Positions 25,915 to 33,828 of a stretch of 64,000 bases of DNA are shown one piece after another; positions within the stretch are counted from its first letter, which is position 1, and each line of letters opens with the position of its first letter. The DNA comes from Streptomyces sp. NBC_01478. Its GTDB lineage: Bacteria; Actinomycetota; Actinomycetes; Streptomycetales; Streptomycetaceae. The notes below the pieces were generated by a model. That model ran no database searches and was not told the origin of the DNA. It worked only from the letters and a program-made list of their open reading frames with translations. The position numbers and the translations under genes are program-made. The stretch lies in NCBI RefSeq assembly GCF_036227225.1, contig NZ_CP109444.1:930001-994000 (forward strand), read 5' to 3'.

Positions 25915-26334
25915 ATGCGTACGCATCGGCGTACCCATAGGCGTTCTGTACGCGTGGAGTACCTGCTGCCGGACGAGGCCGCGTCGGCGGGTCAGGCACG
26001 CAGGCTGACCTCGGAGTTCCTCGCGCGCTCCCGCCCTCGGATGGCCCGGGTGGACGCGGAGCAGATCGACGACGCGACGCTCATCGTGTCCGAACTCGTC
26101 GCCAACGCGACCGAGCACGGCCGCGGCGAGTGCCGGCTGCGCCTCCAACTGTCCGACGAGCGCGTCACGGTGGAGGTCTACGACGCCAGTCCGACCCCGC
26201 CGCGCGTACGGCCGCTGACGGCCGAGGGCGAGAGCGGACGCGGTCTGGCCATGGTCCGCTGCCTGGCCCACCGCCTGGACGTCACCCCGCTGACCGGGGG
26301 CGGCAAGCGGGTGCGCGCGATCCTGGCCATCTGA
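25915..26334 (+). CDS. HATPase-type anti-sigma-like regulatory protein
   Basis: 139 residues. A GHKL ATPase fold is shown by the N-box TLIVSELVANATEHG and the glycine-rich GESGRGLAMVRCLAH. The D-box is weak (VEVYDASPTPP). These short ATP-binding proteins act as RsbW/SpoIIAB-like kinases or anti-sigma factors. The first 15 residues are Arg/His-rich (MRTHRRTHRRSVRV). AGGAGG lies about 15 nt upstream. It is divergent from the SpoIIE-type phosphatase. Confidence 0.9.
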   Translation: MRTHRRTHRRSVRVEYLLPDEAASAGQARRLTSEFLARSRPRMARVDAEQIDDATLIVSELVANATEHGRGECRLRLQLSDERVTVEVYDASPTPPRVRPLTAEGESGRGLAMVRCLAHRLDVTPLTGGGKRVRAILAI

Positions 26335-26352
26335 CCTCGGCCGGCGGCCGGT

Positions 26353-26580
26353 TCAGCCGACGAGCAGCGGCGGTACGACGGGCACCTCCGGCGCGGTCTC
26401 GATGTCGGCCGGGGTCATCCGGAACTCGACGGGGTACGCCTCGCGCCGGGTGCGGCGGTCGGGTTCGGTGGTGCGCCACATGTAGAGGCAGCGGACGCAT
26501 TGGAGTACGTCCCATACGCCGGGGACCGGTGAGGTGGTCACGGTGTCGACCGTGTCGTGTGCGCAGCGGGGGCAGATCAT
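26353..26580 (-). CDS. vdcD: Hydroxyarylic acid decarboxylase subunit D (vdcD-like)
   Basis: 75 residues. The N-terminus has a zinc-ribbon pattern, CPRC (residues 3-6) and CVRC about 24 residues later, then YMWRTTEPDRRTR and YPVEFRMTPADIE. This small subunit is known from vanillate and other non-oxidative hydroxyarylic acid decarboxylases (VdcBCD, in Streptomyces sp. D7). AGGAG lies 10 nt ahead of ATG 26580. It is the last gene of the three-gene operon, 35 nt after the UbiD-like gene. Confidence 0.9.
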   Translation of the reverse strand: MICPRCAHDTVDTVTTSPVPGVWDVLQCVRCLYMWRTTEPDRRTRREAYPVEFRMTPADIETAPEVPVVPPLLVG

Positions 26581-26615
26581 GGCGGGTGGCTCCTGACGGT
26601 GGTTCATGGACCGGG

Positions 26616-28040
26616 TCAGCGGGCGGCGATGAGGGCGCGCAGCCGCTCGGTCCACTCGGGGGTCTCGGGCAGGTCCCGTACCGGGGTGTCGAAGTGGCCC
26701 CGGTCGTCCGGTGCGACCGGGGTCGTGGCGTCGATGATCATCTTGCTGGTGATTCCAGAGGTGTCGGCCGCCGGCGCCAGCGCCATGACCGACAGGTTGG
26801 GGACGATGATCACGTCGTCCTGGGGGTTCACCTTCGCGGACATCGCCCACATCACCTGGGGCAGGTCGAAGGGGTCGACGTCCTCGTCCACGACGATCAC
26901 CTGCGTGACGTAGCCGAGGCCGTGCGGTGTGGTCATCGCGCGCATGCCGACCGCCTTCGCGAAACCGCCGTAGCGCTTCTTCGTCGAGACGATCACCGCG
27001 AGGCCGTGGGTGTACATGGCGTTGACCGCCTGCACTTCGGGGAACTCCGCGCGGAGCTGCTTGAGGAGGGGGACGCAGGTGTTGGGGCCGACCAGGTAGT
27101 CGACCTCGGTCCACGGCATACCGAGGTAGAGGGACTCGAAGATGGGGTCGGTGCGATACGAGACCCGGTCGACGCGGATCGTCGGCATCCGGCGTCCGCC
27201 GGAGTAGTGGCCGGTGAACTCGCCGAAGGGGCCCTCTATTTGGCGCTTGCGGCTCTCGACCACGCCCTCGATGACGACCTCGGAACCCCAGGGGACGTCG
27301 AAGCCGGTGAGCGGTGCGGTGGCGATGGGGGCGGGGGCTCCGCGCAGGGCGCCTGCCATCTCGTACTCGGACTGGTCGTAGCCCATCGGCATGCCGGCGA
27401 CGATCGTGATGACAGGGTCGTTGCCGAGGGTGATCGCGATGGGGAGGTCCTCGCCCGACTCCTCGGCGGCGTGCAGGTGTTGGGCCACGTCGTGCATGGG
27501 GACCGGCTGGAAGGCGAGGCGGTCGCGGCCGATGACCTCGATGCGGTACGTGCCGACGTTCTGCTTGCCGAAGTGGTCCGGGTCGCGCGGGTCGCGGGAG
27601 ACCACGGCGGCCTTGTCCAGGTAGAAGCCGCCGTCGCCGTCGTTGAGCCGGAACAGCGGGAGGACCTTGAACAGGTCGATGTCGGGGCCGAGTTGGGTGT
27701 TCTCCCGCCAGGGCGCGTCCTCGCGGCGCTCGGGTACGACCGGGAAGGCGTCCCAGCGGCGGGCGAGCTCCTCGACCTGCTCGCGCACGGAGGTGTCCGG
27801 GGGCAGTCCGAGGGCGAGGGCGTGGTTGCGCCAGGAACCGTGGACGTTCATCGCGATGCGGGCGTCCGTGAAGCCCTTGACGTTGTCGAAGTAGAGGGCG
27901 GGGGCGCCTTCGCCGATGCGGCCGGCCGCGTTGGCGGCGGCGGCCAAGTCCGGTTCGGGGAGGACCTGTTCGGTGATCCGCAGCAGTTGGCTCTCCTTGT
28001 CCAGGGTGTCCAGGAAGCTGCGCAGGTCGTCGTAGGGCAT
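26616..28040 (-). CDS. vdcC: UbiD-family hydroxyarylic acid decarboxylase (vdcC-like)
   Basis: 474 residues, typical for UbiD. It decarboxylates an aromatic acid such as vanillate to the phenol, using prenylated FMN from the UbiX-type partner. Visible blocks are YDDLRSFLDTLDKESQLLRI, ALYFDNVKG, DKAAVVSRDP followed by QNVGTYRIEVIG, AMNVHGSWRNHALALG, IEGPFGEFTGHYSGG and WAMSAKVNPQDDVIIV. The E/R-containing region GPFGEFTGHYSGG is part of the conserved active-site sequence. GGAGCCCTC precedes the ATG. The small subunit gene follows directly, which separates this from the ubiquinone-type UbiD. Confidence 0.93.
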   Translation of the reverse strand: MPYDDLRSFLDTLDKESQLLRITEQVLPEPDLAAAANAAGRIGEGAPALYFDNVKGFTDARIAMNVHGSWRNHALALGLPPDTSVREQVEELARRWDAFPVVPERREDAPWRENTQLGPDIDLFKVLPLFRLNDGDGGFYLDKAAVVSRDPRDPDHFGKQNVGTYRIEVIGRDRLAFQPVPMHDVAQHLHAAEESGEDLPIAITLGNDPVITIVAGMPMGYDQSEYEMAGALRGAPAPIATAPLTGFDVPWGSEVVIEGVVESRKRQIEGPFGEFTGHYSGGRRMPTIRVDRVSYRTDPIFESLYLGMPWTEVDYLVGPNTCVPLLKQLRAEFPEVQAVNAMYTHGLAVIVSTKKRYGGFAKAVGMRAMTTPHGLGYVTQVIVVDEDVDPFDLPQVMWAMSAKVNPQDDVIIVPNLSVMALAPAADTSGITSKMIIDATTPVAPDDRGHFDTPVRDLPETPEWTERLRALIAAR

Positions 28041-28070
28041 GAGGGCTCCGTACGGGAGGGGACTGTCGTC

Positions 28071-28667
28071 TCAGGCGGCGGGGTGGACGCGTGCGTCGCG
28101 GGCGGTCCGCATGCCGTCCCAGCGCCTGGCGGCGGGGGCGGGCAGGTCGAGCTGGTCGAGGACGCGGGAGGTGATGTGGGTGACGATGTCGTCGACCGAG
28201 GCGGGGTGGTTGTAGAAGGCGGGCATCGGCGGCACGATCCGTACGCCCTTGCGCGCGAGGTCGAGCATGTTCTCCAGATGGATCTCGCTCAGCGGGGTCT
28301 CGCGCGGCACGAGGACCAGCGGGCGGCGCTCCTTGAGGACGACGTCCGCGGCCCGGCCGATCAGTCCGTCGGCGTAGCCGGTGCGGATGCCGGCCAGGGT
28401 CTTCATCGAGCAGGGCACGATCACCATCCCGTCGGTGCGGAACGACCCGGAGGCGATGGTGGCCCCCTGGTCCTCCGGGCCGTGGACCACGTCGGCCAGC
28501 TCGGCGACCTCGCGAGCGGTGCGGCCCGTCTCCAGCTCAAGAGTGGTCCGGGCCCAGCGGCTGAGGACGAGATGGGTCTCCACCTCGGGCAGTTCGGCGA
28601 GCTGCTCCAGCAGCCGGACACCGAGGACGGCTCCGGTCGCTCCGGTCATCCCCACGATCAGTCGCAT
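28071..28667 (-). CDS. vdcB: UbiX-family flavin prenyltransferase (vdcB-like)
   Basis: 198 residues. It makes prenylated FMN for the decarboxylase. It has the flavin-binding N-terminus RLIVGMTGATGAVLG, the Ser-rich VPCSMKTLAGIRTGYADGLIGRA and the UbiX signature LVPRETPLSEIHLENM. AAGGAG sits 8 nt ahead of ATG 28667. It is the first gene of the operon and is divergent from an AraC regulator. Confidence 0.95.
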   Translation of the reverse strand: MRLIVGMTGATGAVLGVRLLEQLAELPEVETHLVLSRWARTTLELETGRTAREVAELADVVHGPEDQGATIASGSFRTDGMVIVPCSMKTLAGIRTGYADGLIGRAADVVLKERRPLVLVPRETPLSEIHLENMLDLARKGVRIVPPMPAFYNHPASVDDIVTHITSRVLDQLDLPAPAARRWDGMRTARDARVHPAA

Positions 28668-28754
28668 GTCGCCAGCTCCTTGCCCAGTCCGGTCTCTGCG
28701 CTTTCGACCGTAGGAGCGGTTCGGTGCCCGGCAAGGGTAGGCTCGGGACTCACC

Positions 28755-29627
28755 ATGGGAAAAAACGGTCAGCGTCAGCTTGAGATCACCGATGTGTCGT
28801 ACCGTCCGTCGCTGAGCGCACCGATCGGCATGGACGTCCTGGACTTCACCGAGCTGCTGGCCCGGGGTGCGCGCCGGGGCATCGATCTGTCGGCGCCGCA
28901 GCGGCCGGACTTCCATCACCTGATCCATGTCACCGCGGGCACGCTGCGCCACCGGGTCGACTTCACGGACTGCGCGGTCGAGGCGGGCGGCTGGCTGTGG
29001 GTGCGGCCCGGGCAGGTGCACCAGTACGTCCCCGACGATCTCACGACGACCCGGGGCACGATCGTCATCTGGCAGCCCGGTTTCGTCCTGGCCGAGCCCC
29101 CGTACGACCAGTCACCGCTGCACCCGGCACAACCCCACGCCCGGGCAGCGGACTTGACGCTCCGTCACCTCTCCCACGAATACGCCGACTTGACCTCACT
29201 CCCCCTCGACGCCCACCTCCAGACCCTCCGCATGCTCCTCTCCGTCCTGCTGCTGCGCCTCTCGCACGTCCGCCCGGACCCGGTGTCCTCCGCCCCGGCC
29301 GACGACACGTTCCGCCGCTACAGCGCCGCCGTAGAACGCGACTTCCGCACCAGCCACCAGGTGGCCGACTACGCCGCCGCCCTCGGCTACAGCCCGCGCA
29401 CCCTCACCCGCGCGACCCTCGCGGCGACCGGCACGACCGCCAAGCAGTACCTCGACGCCCGGATCCTCCTGGAGGCCAAGCGCCTCCTCGTCCACACCGA
29501 CGCGACGGCGGCGGACGTCTCCCGCACCCTCGGTTTCGGCGAGCCGACCGACTTCGCGAAGTTCTTCCGCAAGCGGGACGGGCGTACACCGCTGGAGTTC
29601 CGGGCGGTGGCGCGCGGGCAGAGATGA
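28755..29627 (+). CDS. AraC-family regulator, probable activator of vdcBCD
   Basis: 290 residues. The N-terminal half is a cupin-like sensor (FHHLIHVTAGTLRHRVDF and WLWVRPGQVHQYVP). The C-terminal half has two HTHs: VADYAAALGYSPRTLTRATLAATGTTAKQYLD and ATAADVSRTLGFGEPTDFAKFFRKRDGRTPLEF. TAGGCT lies about 18 nt upstream of ATG 28755, so the transcript is probably nearly leaderless. Divergence from vdcBCD suggests it senses the aromatic acid; that link is inferred. Confidence 0.9.
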   Translation: MGKNGQRQLEITDVSYRPSLSAPIGMDVLDFTELLARGARRGIDLSAPQRPDFHHLIHVTAGTLRHRVDFTDCAVEAGGWLWVRPGQVHQYVPDDLTTTRGTIVIWQPGFVLAEPPYDQSPLHPAQPHARAADLTLRHLSHEYADLTSLPLDAHLQTLRMLLSVLLLRLSHVRPDPVSSAPADDTFRRYSAAVERDFRTSHQVADYAAALGYSPRTLTRATLAATGTTAKQYLDARILLEAKRLLVHTDATAADVSRTLGFGEPTDFAKFFRKRDGRTPLEFRAVARGQR

Positions 29628-29652
29628 GTCAGCCGAGCGACCGGAGGTGCGT

Positions 29653-30312
29653 ATGCGGGAGTTCCAGCCGGGCGGGACCGCCGTACGACGTGATGTGTTC
29701 CGGCGGAAGGTGTGGAGTGCGCATGCGTTGCGGGTCGTCGAGGACACCGCCGAGGCGCTGGTCGTGGGGTGCCGGCCGGGCGCGGAGTCGCTGGTCCCGA
29801 CGACCTGGATCGAGTGGCTGCGCATGGGCGACGAGACCGCCCGCCTACGCGCCCTGCCGAACCTGGCCCGCGGCAACTGGCAGCTCGGACAGTGGACTTG
29901 GCGGAGTACGGCCCATCTCCAATGGGTCCCGCCCGACACGTGGTTCAGCGTCAACGCGTTCTTCGACGCCACGGGCGAGGGCCAACTCGCGCACTGGTAC
30001 GTCAACTTCCAGCGTCCGATGCGCCGTACGCCCATCGGCTTCGACACCTTCGATTTGTTGCTGGACCTGGTGGTCGCGCCCGATCTGTCGCGGTGGGAGT
30101 GGAAGGACGAGGACGAGTACGCCCACGGCCGCCGGTTGGGGGTGGTGAGCGAGAACGACCATCGGGCGGTGGGAAGGGCTCGCGAGGAGGCGGTCGCGAT
30201 GATCGGGGAGGCCGTCGGGCCGTTCGCCGTCGACCGGGGGCTGCGGAACTGGCGCCCCGAACCTCACTGGCCGGACCCCCGACTGCCCGCCGGTGTACTG
30301 GCCTTGGACTAG
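29653..30312 (+). CDS. DUF402-domain protein
   Basis: 219 residues from ATG 29653 (GGAGG 5 nt upstream). The DUF402 core is at about 100-200: WFSVNAFFDATGEGQLAHWYVNFQRP, FDLLLDLVVAPDLSRWEWKDEDEY. The acidic cluster WEWKDEDEY and Asp in DLLLDLVV match the metal-binding residues of the family. Some DUF402 proteins are nucleoside tri/diphosphatases, but a substrate is not established here. Its stop overlaps the convergent P450 gene by 4 bp. Confidence 0.88.
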   Translation: MREFQPGGTAVRRDVFRRKVWSAHALRVVEDTAEALVVGCRPGAESLVPTTWIEWLRMGDETARLRALPNLARGNWQLGQWTWRSTAHLQWVPPDTWFSVNAFFDATGEGQLAHWYVNFQRPMRRTPIGFDTFDLLLDLVVAPDLSRWEWKDEDEYAHGRRLGVVSENDHRAVGRAREEAVAMIGEAVGPFAVDRGLRNWRPEPHWPDPRLPAGVLALD

Positions 30313-31532
30313 CCGGCGCCACCCGGCTCTCCTGACTTCCCGAAGCGCACCGGCAGTTCGCTCAAGCCCCGCAGCAGCGTGCTCGTTCGCCACGTCAGTG
30401 TCGCGGGGTCGGTGGCGAGTGCGAGGTCGGGGCAGTGGTGCAGCAGGAGGCGTACGGCGATGGCGGCCTCGGTGCGGGCCAGGGGTGCGCCCAGGCAGTG
30501 GTGGAGGCCGTGGCCGAAGGCGAGGTGTCCGGGGCCCCGACGCCGAACGTGGAAGCGGTCGGGTTCGGGGAAGTGCCGGGGATCGCGGGAGGCCGCTGCC
30601 AGGGAGATCTGCACCGCGTCGCCGGCCGGTATGCGGGTACCGGCGAGGTCCAGGGACTCGGCCGCGAAGCGGAACGCGGTGGCGTGGACGGGCGAGTGGT
30701 AACGCAGCGACTCCTCCACGGCGGCACCGGCCAACTCCGGCTCGGAGCGCAGCAGTTCGAGCTGGTCGGGGTGGGTGAGCAGGGCATGGACGGTCGCGGA
30801 GATCAGGTTGACGGTCGTCTCGTGACCGGCGACGAGGAGGAGGAAGGCCATTCCGAGGAGTTCCTCGGAGGTGAGGGGCGACTCGGTGGCGGGTTCGCGG
30901 GCCGCGGCGACCAGGTCGCCGAGCAGGTCGGTCGCTCCGGTGCCGCGCTTGCGGTGGATCAACTCGGCCAGGTAGCCGCCGAGCGCGGCGGCGGCCGAGG
31001 CGCCCGCTTCGGGCGAGGCGGGCATGACGAGTTCGTTCGACCAGGCGTGGAACACCGTACGGTCGACGGCGGGCACCCCGAACAGGTCGCAGATCACCGT
31101 GACGGGCAGCGGCAGGGCGTACCGGCTCACCAGGTCCACCGTTCCGTGCTCCGGCAGTTCGGCGAGCAGATCGCCGGCGATCTCCACGATGCGCGGGCGG
31201 AGGGCGGCGATCCGCGCGGGCGTGAAGTGGCCCGCGACCAGCCGCCGTAGCCGGGTGTGGTCCGGCGGGTCGGTCTGCAGCATGTTGCGGCCGAGGGCGT
31301 GGCCGCCGTCGTCCTGCCAGGTGGAGGAGTGGCGGATGTCGTTGCGCAGACGAGGGTCGGTCAGCGCGGCACGTGCCGCGTCCCGGCCGACGACCAGCCA
31401 GCTCTCACCACTCCCCGGCACCAGGACACGGTGCACGGGACCCCGCTCGCGCAGGGCCGCGTAGACGAGGTGGGGATCGGCGGCCAGGTCATGACCGCCG
31501 GGGGCCAGATCTTGCAGGGTGGGTACCGACAC
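30309..31532 (-). CDS. Cytochrome P450
   Basis: 407 residues from GTG 31532 (AAGGA 6-7 nt upstream), normal for a soluble actinobacterial P450. The I-helix oxygen-binding motif AGHETT is at 235-240, the K-helix ExxR is EESLR near 274, and the haem loop FGHGLHHCLG has Cys346 as the axial ligand. It needs a ferredoxin and reductase, and none is adjacent; the ferredoxin-NADP reductase at 50-51 kb is a possible partner. The frame continues upstream into the 182-bp repeats, but without P450 sequence. The substrate is unknown. Confidence 0.95.
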   Translation of the reverse strand: MSVPTLQDLAPGGHDLAADPHLVYAALRERGPVHRVLVPGSGESWLVVGRDAARAALTDPRLRNDIRHSSTWQDDGGHALGRNMLQTDPPDHTRLRRLVAGHFTPARIAALRPRIVEIAGDLLAELPEHGTVDLVSRYALPLPVTVICDLFGVPAVDRTVFHAWSNELVMPASPEAGASAAAALGGYLAELIHRKRGTGATDLLGDLVAAAREPATESPLTSEELLGMAFLLLVAGHETTVNLISATVHALLTHPDQLELLRSEPELAGAAVEESLRYHSPVHATAFRFAAESLDLAGTRIPAGDAVQISLAAASRDPRHFPEPDRFHVRRRGPGHLAFGHGLHHCLGAPLARTEAAIAVRLLLHHCPDLALATDPATLTWRTSTLLRGLSELPVRFGKSGEPGGAG

Positions 31533-31560
31533 GGCTTTCCTTTCGATGGTCACCGGGTGC

Positions 31561-31970
31561 GCGGGAGCTGCCGCCTGGGCATGGTCGGCTCGGGCGGCCA
31601 CCGGGTGTTGGCGGTCGGGTCATGGCCGTCGGAGACCAAGCCCCGCGGGACGGGTACGGGCACGGCACTCCTTTGCACAGTCACCGGACGCTCCGGGTCG
31701 GACGGTCACCCGCCGTCGCGCCATACGGCAGGCACCGTGGGCGCGGGAGCCGCCGCCTGGGCGTGGTCGGCTCGGGCGGCCACCGGGCGTTGGCGGTCGG
31801 GCCATGGCCGTCGGAGACCAAGCCCCGCGGGACGGGTGCCGGCACGGCACTCCTTCCCAGAGTCACCGGACGCTCCGGGTCGGACGGTCACCCGCCGCCG
31901 CGCCATACGGCAGGCACCGCGGGCGCGAGCGCCGTCCCCTGGGCGTAACCGGCTCGGGCGGCGGCCGGGC
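31561..31970. repeat. Tandem 182-bp direct repeats (two full copies plus part of a third)
   Basis: Copy A is 31561-31742 and copy B 31743-31924, about 94% alike by eye. A diverging third copy begins at 31925 inside the end of the patatin gene. Each unit holds the segment that codes the last residues of the patatin protein (AVPAVWRGGG in one strand) plus an AAGGAGTGCCGTG-like start region. The array looks like repeated duplication of the 3' end of that gene. It separates the patatin and P450 genes. Confidence 0.85.
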
Positions 31971-32733
31971 GGCGGGGGTCGGCGGTCAGGTCGCGGCCCA
32001 TCGCCTTTCGGGCCGCGCGGTCGGGGGTCAGGAGGGTGATCTCGGCTCCCTGGGCGGCGAGTTGGGCCGCCTGTTGCGGGGCGCCGGGGTGTGGGCCGAC
32101 CGCGGTCGGTATCGGTGCGACGGCCAGGATGTGGCGGTGGCCGGCGGCCAGGTGAAGGTTGGCGGTCGTGCGGCTGCCGCCGTCGATCCAGCGTCGGCCC
32201 GCGGCCGTGACGGGCGGCGAGACGAGAGGGACGGCGCAGCTCGCGGCGACCGCTTCGAGGAGCGGGAGTTTCGAGTCGGCGTCGAACGTCTCCAGGGTCC
32301 CCGTCACGGCGTCCACGGCTGCGATCCGCAGGGCTCGGCCCGGCCAGTCCCGTGCGCCGCGCAGCAACACCCCTACCGCGTCGAGGAGTTCGGACTCGGG
32401 TCCGGTGCGTGCGCGGAGGGCGGCCCGGCCGAGCCGTCGTACCGAGCGCTGTGGATCGCGGGATCCCAGCGCCGCCCACAGGAAGCGGATCGTCTGGGCC
32501 TTGGTGACCCGCAGCTCCACCTTGTCGGCGCGGGTCACCTGACGTTCGTACATCTCCCGCGCCGCCTCGCCTGCCGCGAGCCGCGCGCCGAAGATCGCGC
32601 CCGCTGAGGTGCCGATAATCACGTCGGCCCGGTCGAGGTCGACGCCGGCCTCCGAGAGCCCGGCGAGCACCCCCGTCAGCCACGCCCCGCCGACGGGCCC
32701 ACCGCCGCCCAGGACCAGTGCCGTGCCACGCAT
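31888..32733 (-). CDS. Patatin-like phospholipase
   Basis: 281 residues. The oxyanion hole is GGGGPVGGAW near residue 9, the nucleophile elbow Gly-x-Ser-x-Gly is GTSAGA near residue 42, and the catalytic Asp is in WIDGGSR. The Ser-Asp dyad is complete. Family members hydrolyse acyl lipids. GGGGGTGCGTC precedes ATG 32733. The last residues (AVPAVWRGGG) lie inside the tandem repeat zone, so the C-terminus may be recent or altered. It is divergent from a TetR gene across a perfect operator. Confidence 0.92.
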   Translation of the reverse strand: MRGTALVLGGGGPVGGAWLTGVLAGLSEAGVDLDRADVIIGTSAGAIFGARLAAGEAAREMYERQVTRADKVELRVTKAQTIRFLWAALGSRDPQRSVRRLGRAALRARTGPESELLDAVGVLLRGARDWPGRALRIAAVDAVTGTLETFDADSKLPLLEAVAASCAVPLVSPPVTAAGRRWIDGGSRTTANLHLAAGHRHILAVAPIPTAVGPHPGAPQQAAQLAAQGAEITLLTPDRAARKAMGRDLTADPRRPAAARAGYAQGTALAPAVPAVWRGGG

Positions 32734-32757
32734 GACGCACCCCCGTTCCGAACAAAA

Positions 32758-32773
32758 TGGGGACCGGTCCCCA
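32758..32773. promoter_or_regulatory. TetR-type operator
   Basis: TGGGGACCGGTCCCCA is a perfect 16-bp palindrome in the 111-bp divergent region, 25 nt from the patatin start. It fits a TetR dimer site controlling both genes. Confidence 0.8.
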
Positions 32774-32844
32774 CTTGATGGATCGACGATAGCATCACTA
32801 CCGGGGAGCACTCCCCACCAGCTCGGAAGATGAAGAGGACGCGG

Positions 32845-33510
32845 ATGACGGGCCCGAACGACGTGCCGGCACCTGCTCGTCGCCGTGATGCGCGGCGCAA
32901 TCGGGAGCTGCTGATCGAGGCTGCCCACGCCGTCTTCACCGAGCAGGGGCTGCACGCGCCGATCGATGTGATCGCCCGCCGCGCCGGCATCGGCAACGCG
33001 ACGCTGTACCGGCACTTCCCCACCCGCGCCGCGCTGGTCGACGCGGTTTTCCGCGACCTGCTCACCGGCACGATGACGGCGGGCGAGCAGGCGCGTGCCG
33101 TCGACGACGCCTGGACGGGGCTGACCGGTTATCTGGAGACCGTCTTCGCGGGGCTGGCCGCCGACCGCGGCACGAACGACCTCATGACCACCCACCTCGA
33201 CGGCGTCGAGTCGCTCCAGGCCGTGCACGCCCACAACCGCCGCACCGTGGAACTGCTGCTGGGCCGGGGCCGCGACCAGGGCACGGTCCGTGCGGATGTC
33301 ACCCCGGAGGACGTCCTGTTCACGCTCGCCGCACTGGGCCGTACCGTCCCCGCCCTCACCTCGGCCGCAGGCCCCGACGCCTGGCGCCGCCCCCTGGCCC
33401 TCCTCCTCGACGGCCTGCGCGCCACACCCGCCACCGGCCCGCTCCCCTCCCCCGCCCTCACCGCGACACAGCTCAACGACGCGCTGCAGGGGCTCGGGCC
33501 GCGAAATTGA
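32845..33510 (+). CDS. TetR-family regulator of the patatin gene
   Basis: 221 residues from ATG 32845 (AGAGGA 5 nt upstream); ATG 32830 is an alternative. The HTH reads VFTEQGLHAPIDVIARRAGIGNATLYRHF. The C-terminal domain resembles the SbtR-like TetR group (FAGLAADRG, VHAHNRRTVELLLGRGRDQG, VRADVTPEDVLF). The divergent palindrome strongly suggests control of the lipase and itself. Confidence 0.92.
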   Translation: MTGPNDVPAPARRRDARRNRELLIEAAHAVFTEQGLHAPIDVIARRAGIGNATLYRHFPTRAALVDAVFRDLLTGTMTAGEQARAVDDAWTGLTGYLETVFAGLAADRGTNDLMTTHLDGVESLQAVHAHNRRTVELLLGRGRDQGTVRADVTPEDVLFTLAALGRTVPALTSAAGPDAWRRPLALLLDGLRATPATGPLPSPALTATQLNDALQGLGPRN

Positions 33511-33751
33511 GTCCCTCTACGGGGTGAGCGCTGCGGCGTAGCACCCCTACGTGAGCGGCAATCAGTTCGCCCGGTCGGCTCACGCCTCGAATCGGCGTGC
33601 CCGGCAAGGGTGTTGAGCCTCGGGTGCGGCAACAGCGCTGCGGGCCGGAGTGGCACACGCTGCACGCGCTCCAGGCCCGCCGCCGACCGCAGTGGCAGGC
33701 GGGCTCGCCCCAAGAGCCCGGCCCACGGGGGAGTTGGCGGCCGAACAGCGA

Positions 33752-33800
33752 ACTGCCCGGCGCCGAGGAGCAATTGACCGCTCCTTCGCCGCCGGGCAGT
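33752..33800. terminator. Two-part hairpin between convergent TetR and MFS genes
   Basis: ACTGCCCGGCG (33752-33762) pairs with CGCCGGGCAGT (33790-33800), and inside it GGAGC pairs with GCTCC around AATTGACC. It can end transcription from both sides. The rest of the 318-bp gap from 33511 to 33828 shows no gene or other clear signal. Confidence 0.75.
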
Positions 33801-33828
33801 GCACCCCCGTACATTCATCTCGCCCAGG

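Noticed and set aside
26130..28754. Long upstream extension of the AraC gene at 28755-29627
   Set aside because: It runs opposite to the vdcBCD genes; AraC similarity begins only after 28755.
31620..31850. Small gene inside the 182-bp repeats
   Set aside because: Its sequence is created by the duplicated end of the patatin gene and has no recognisable domain.
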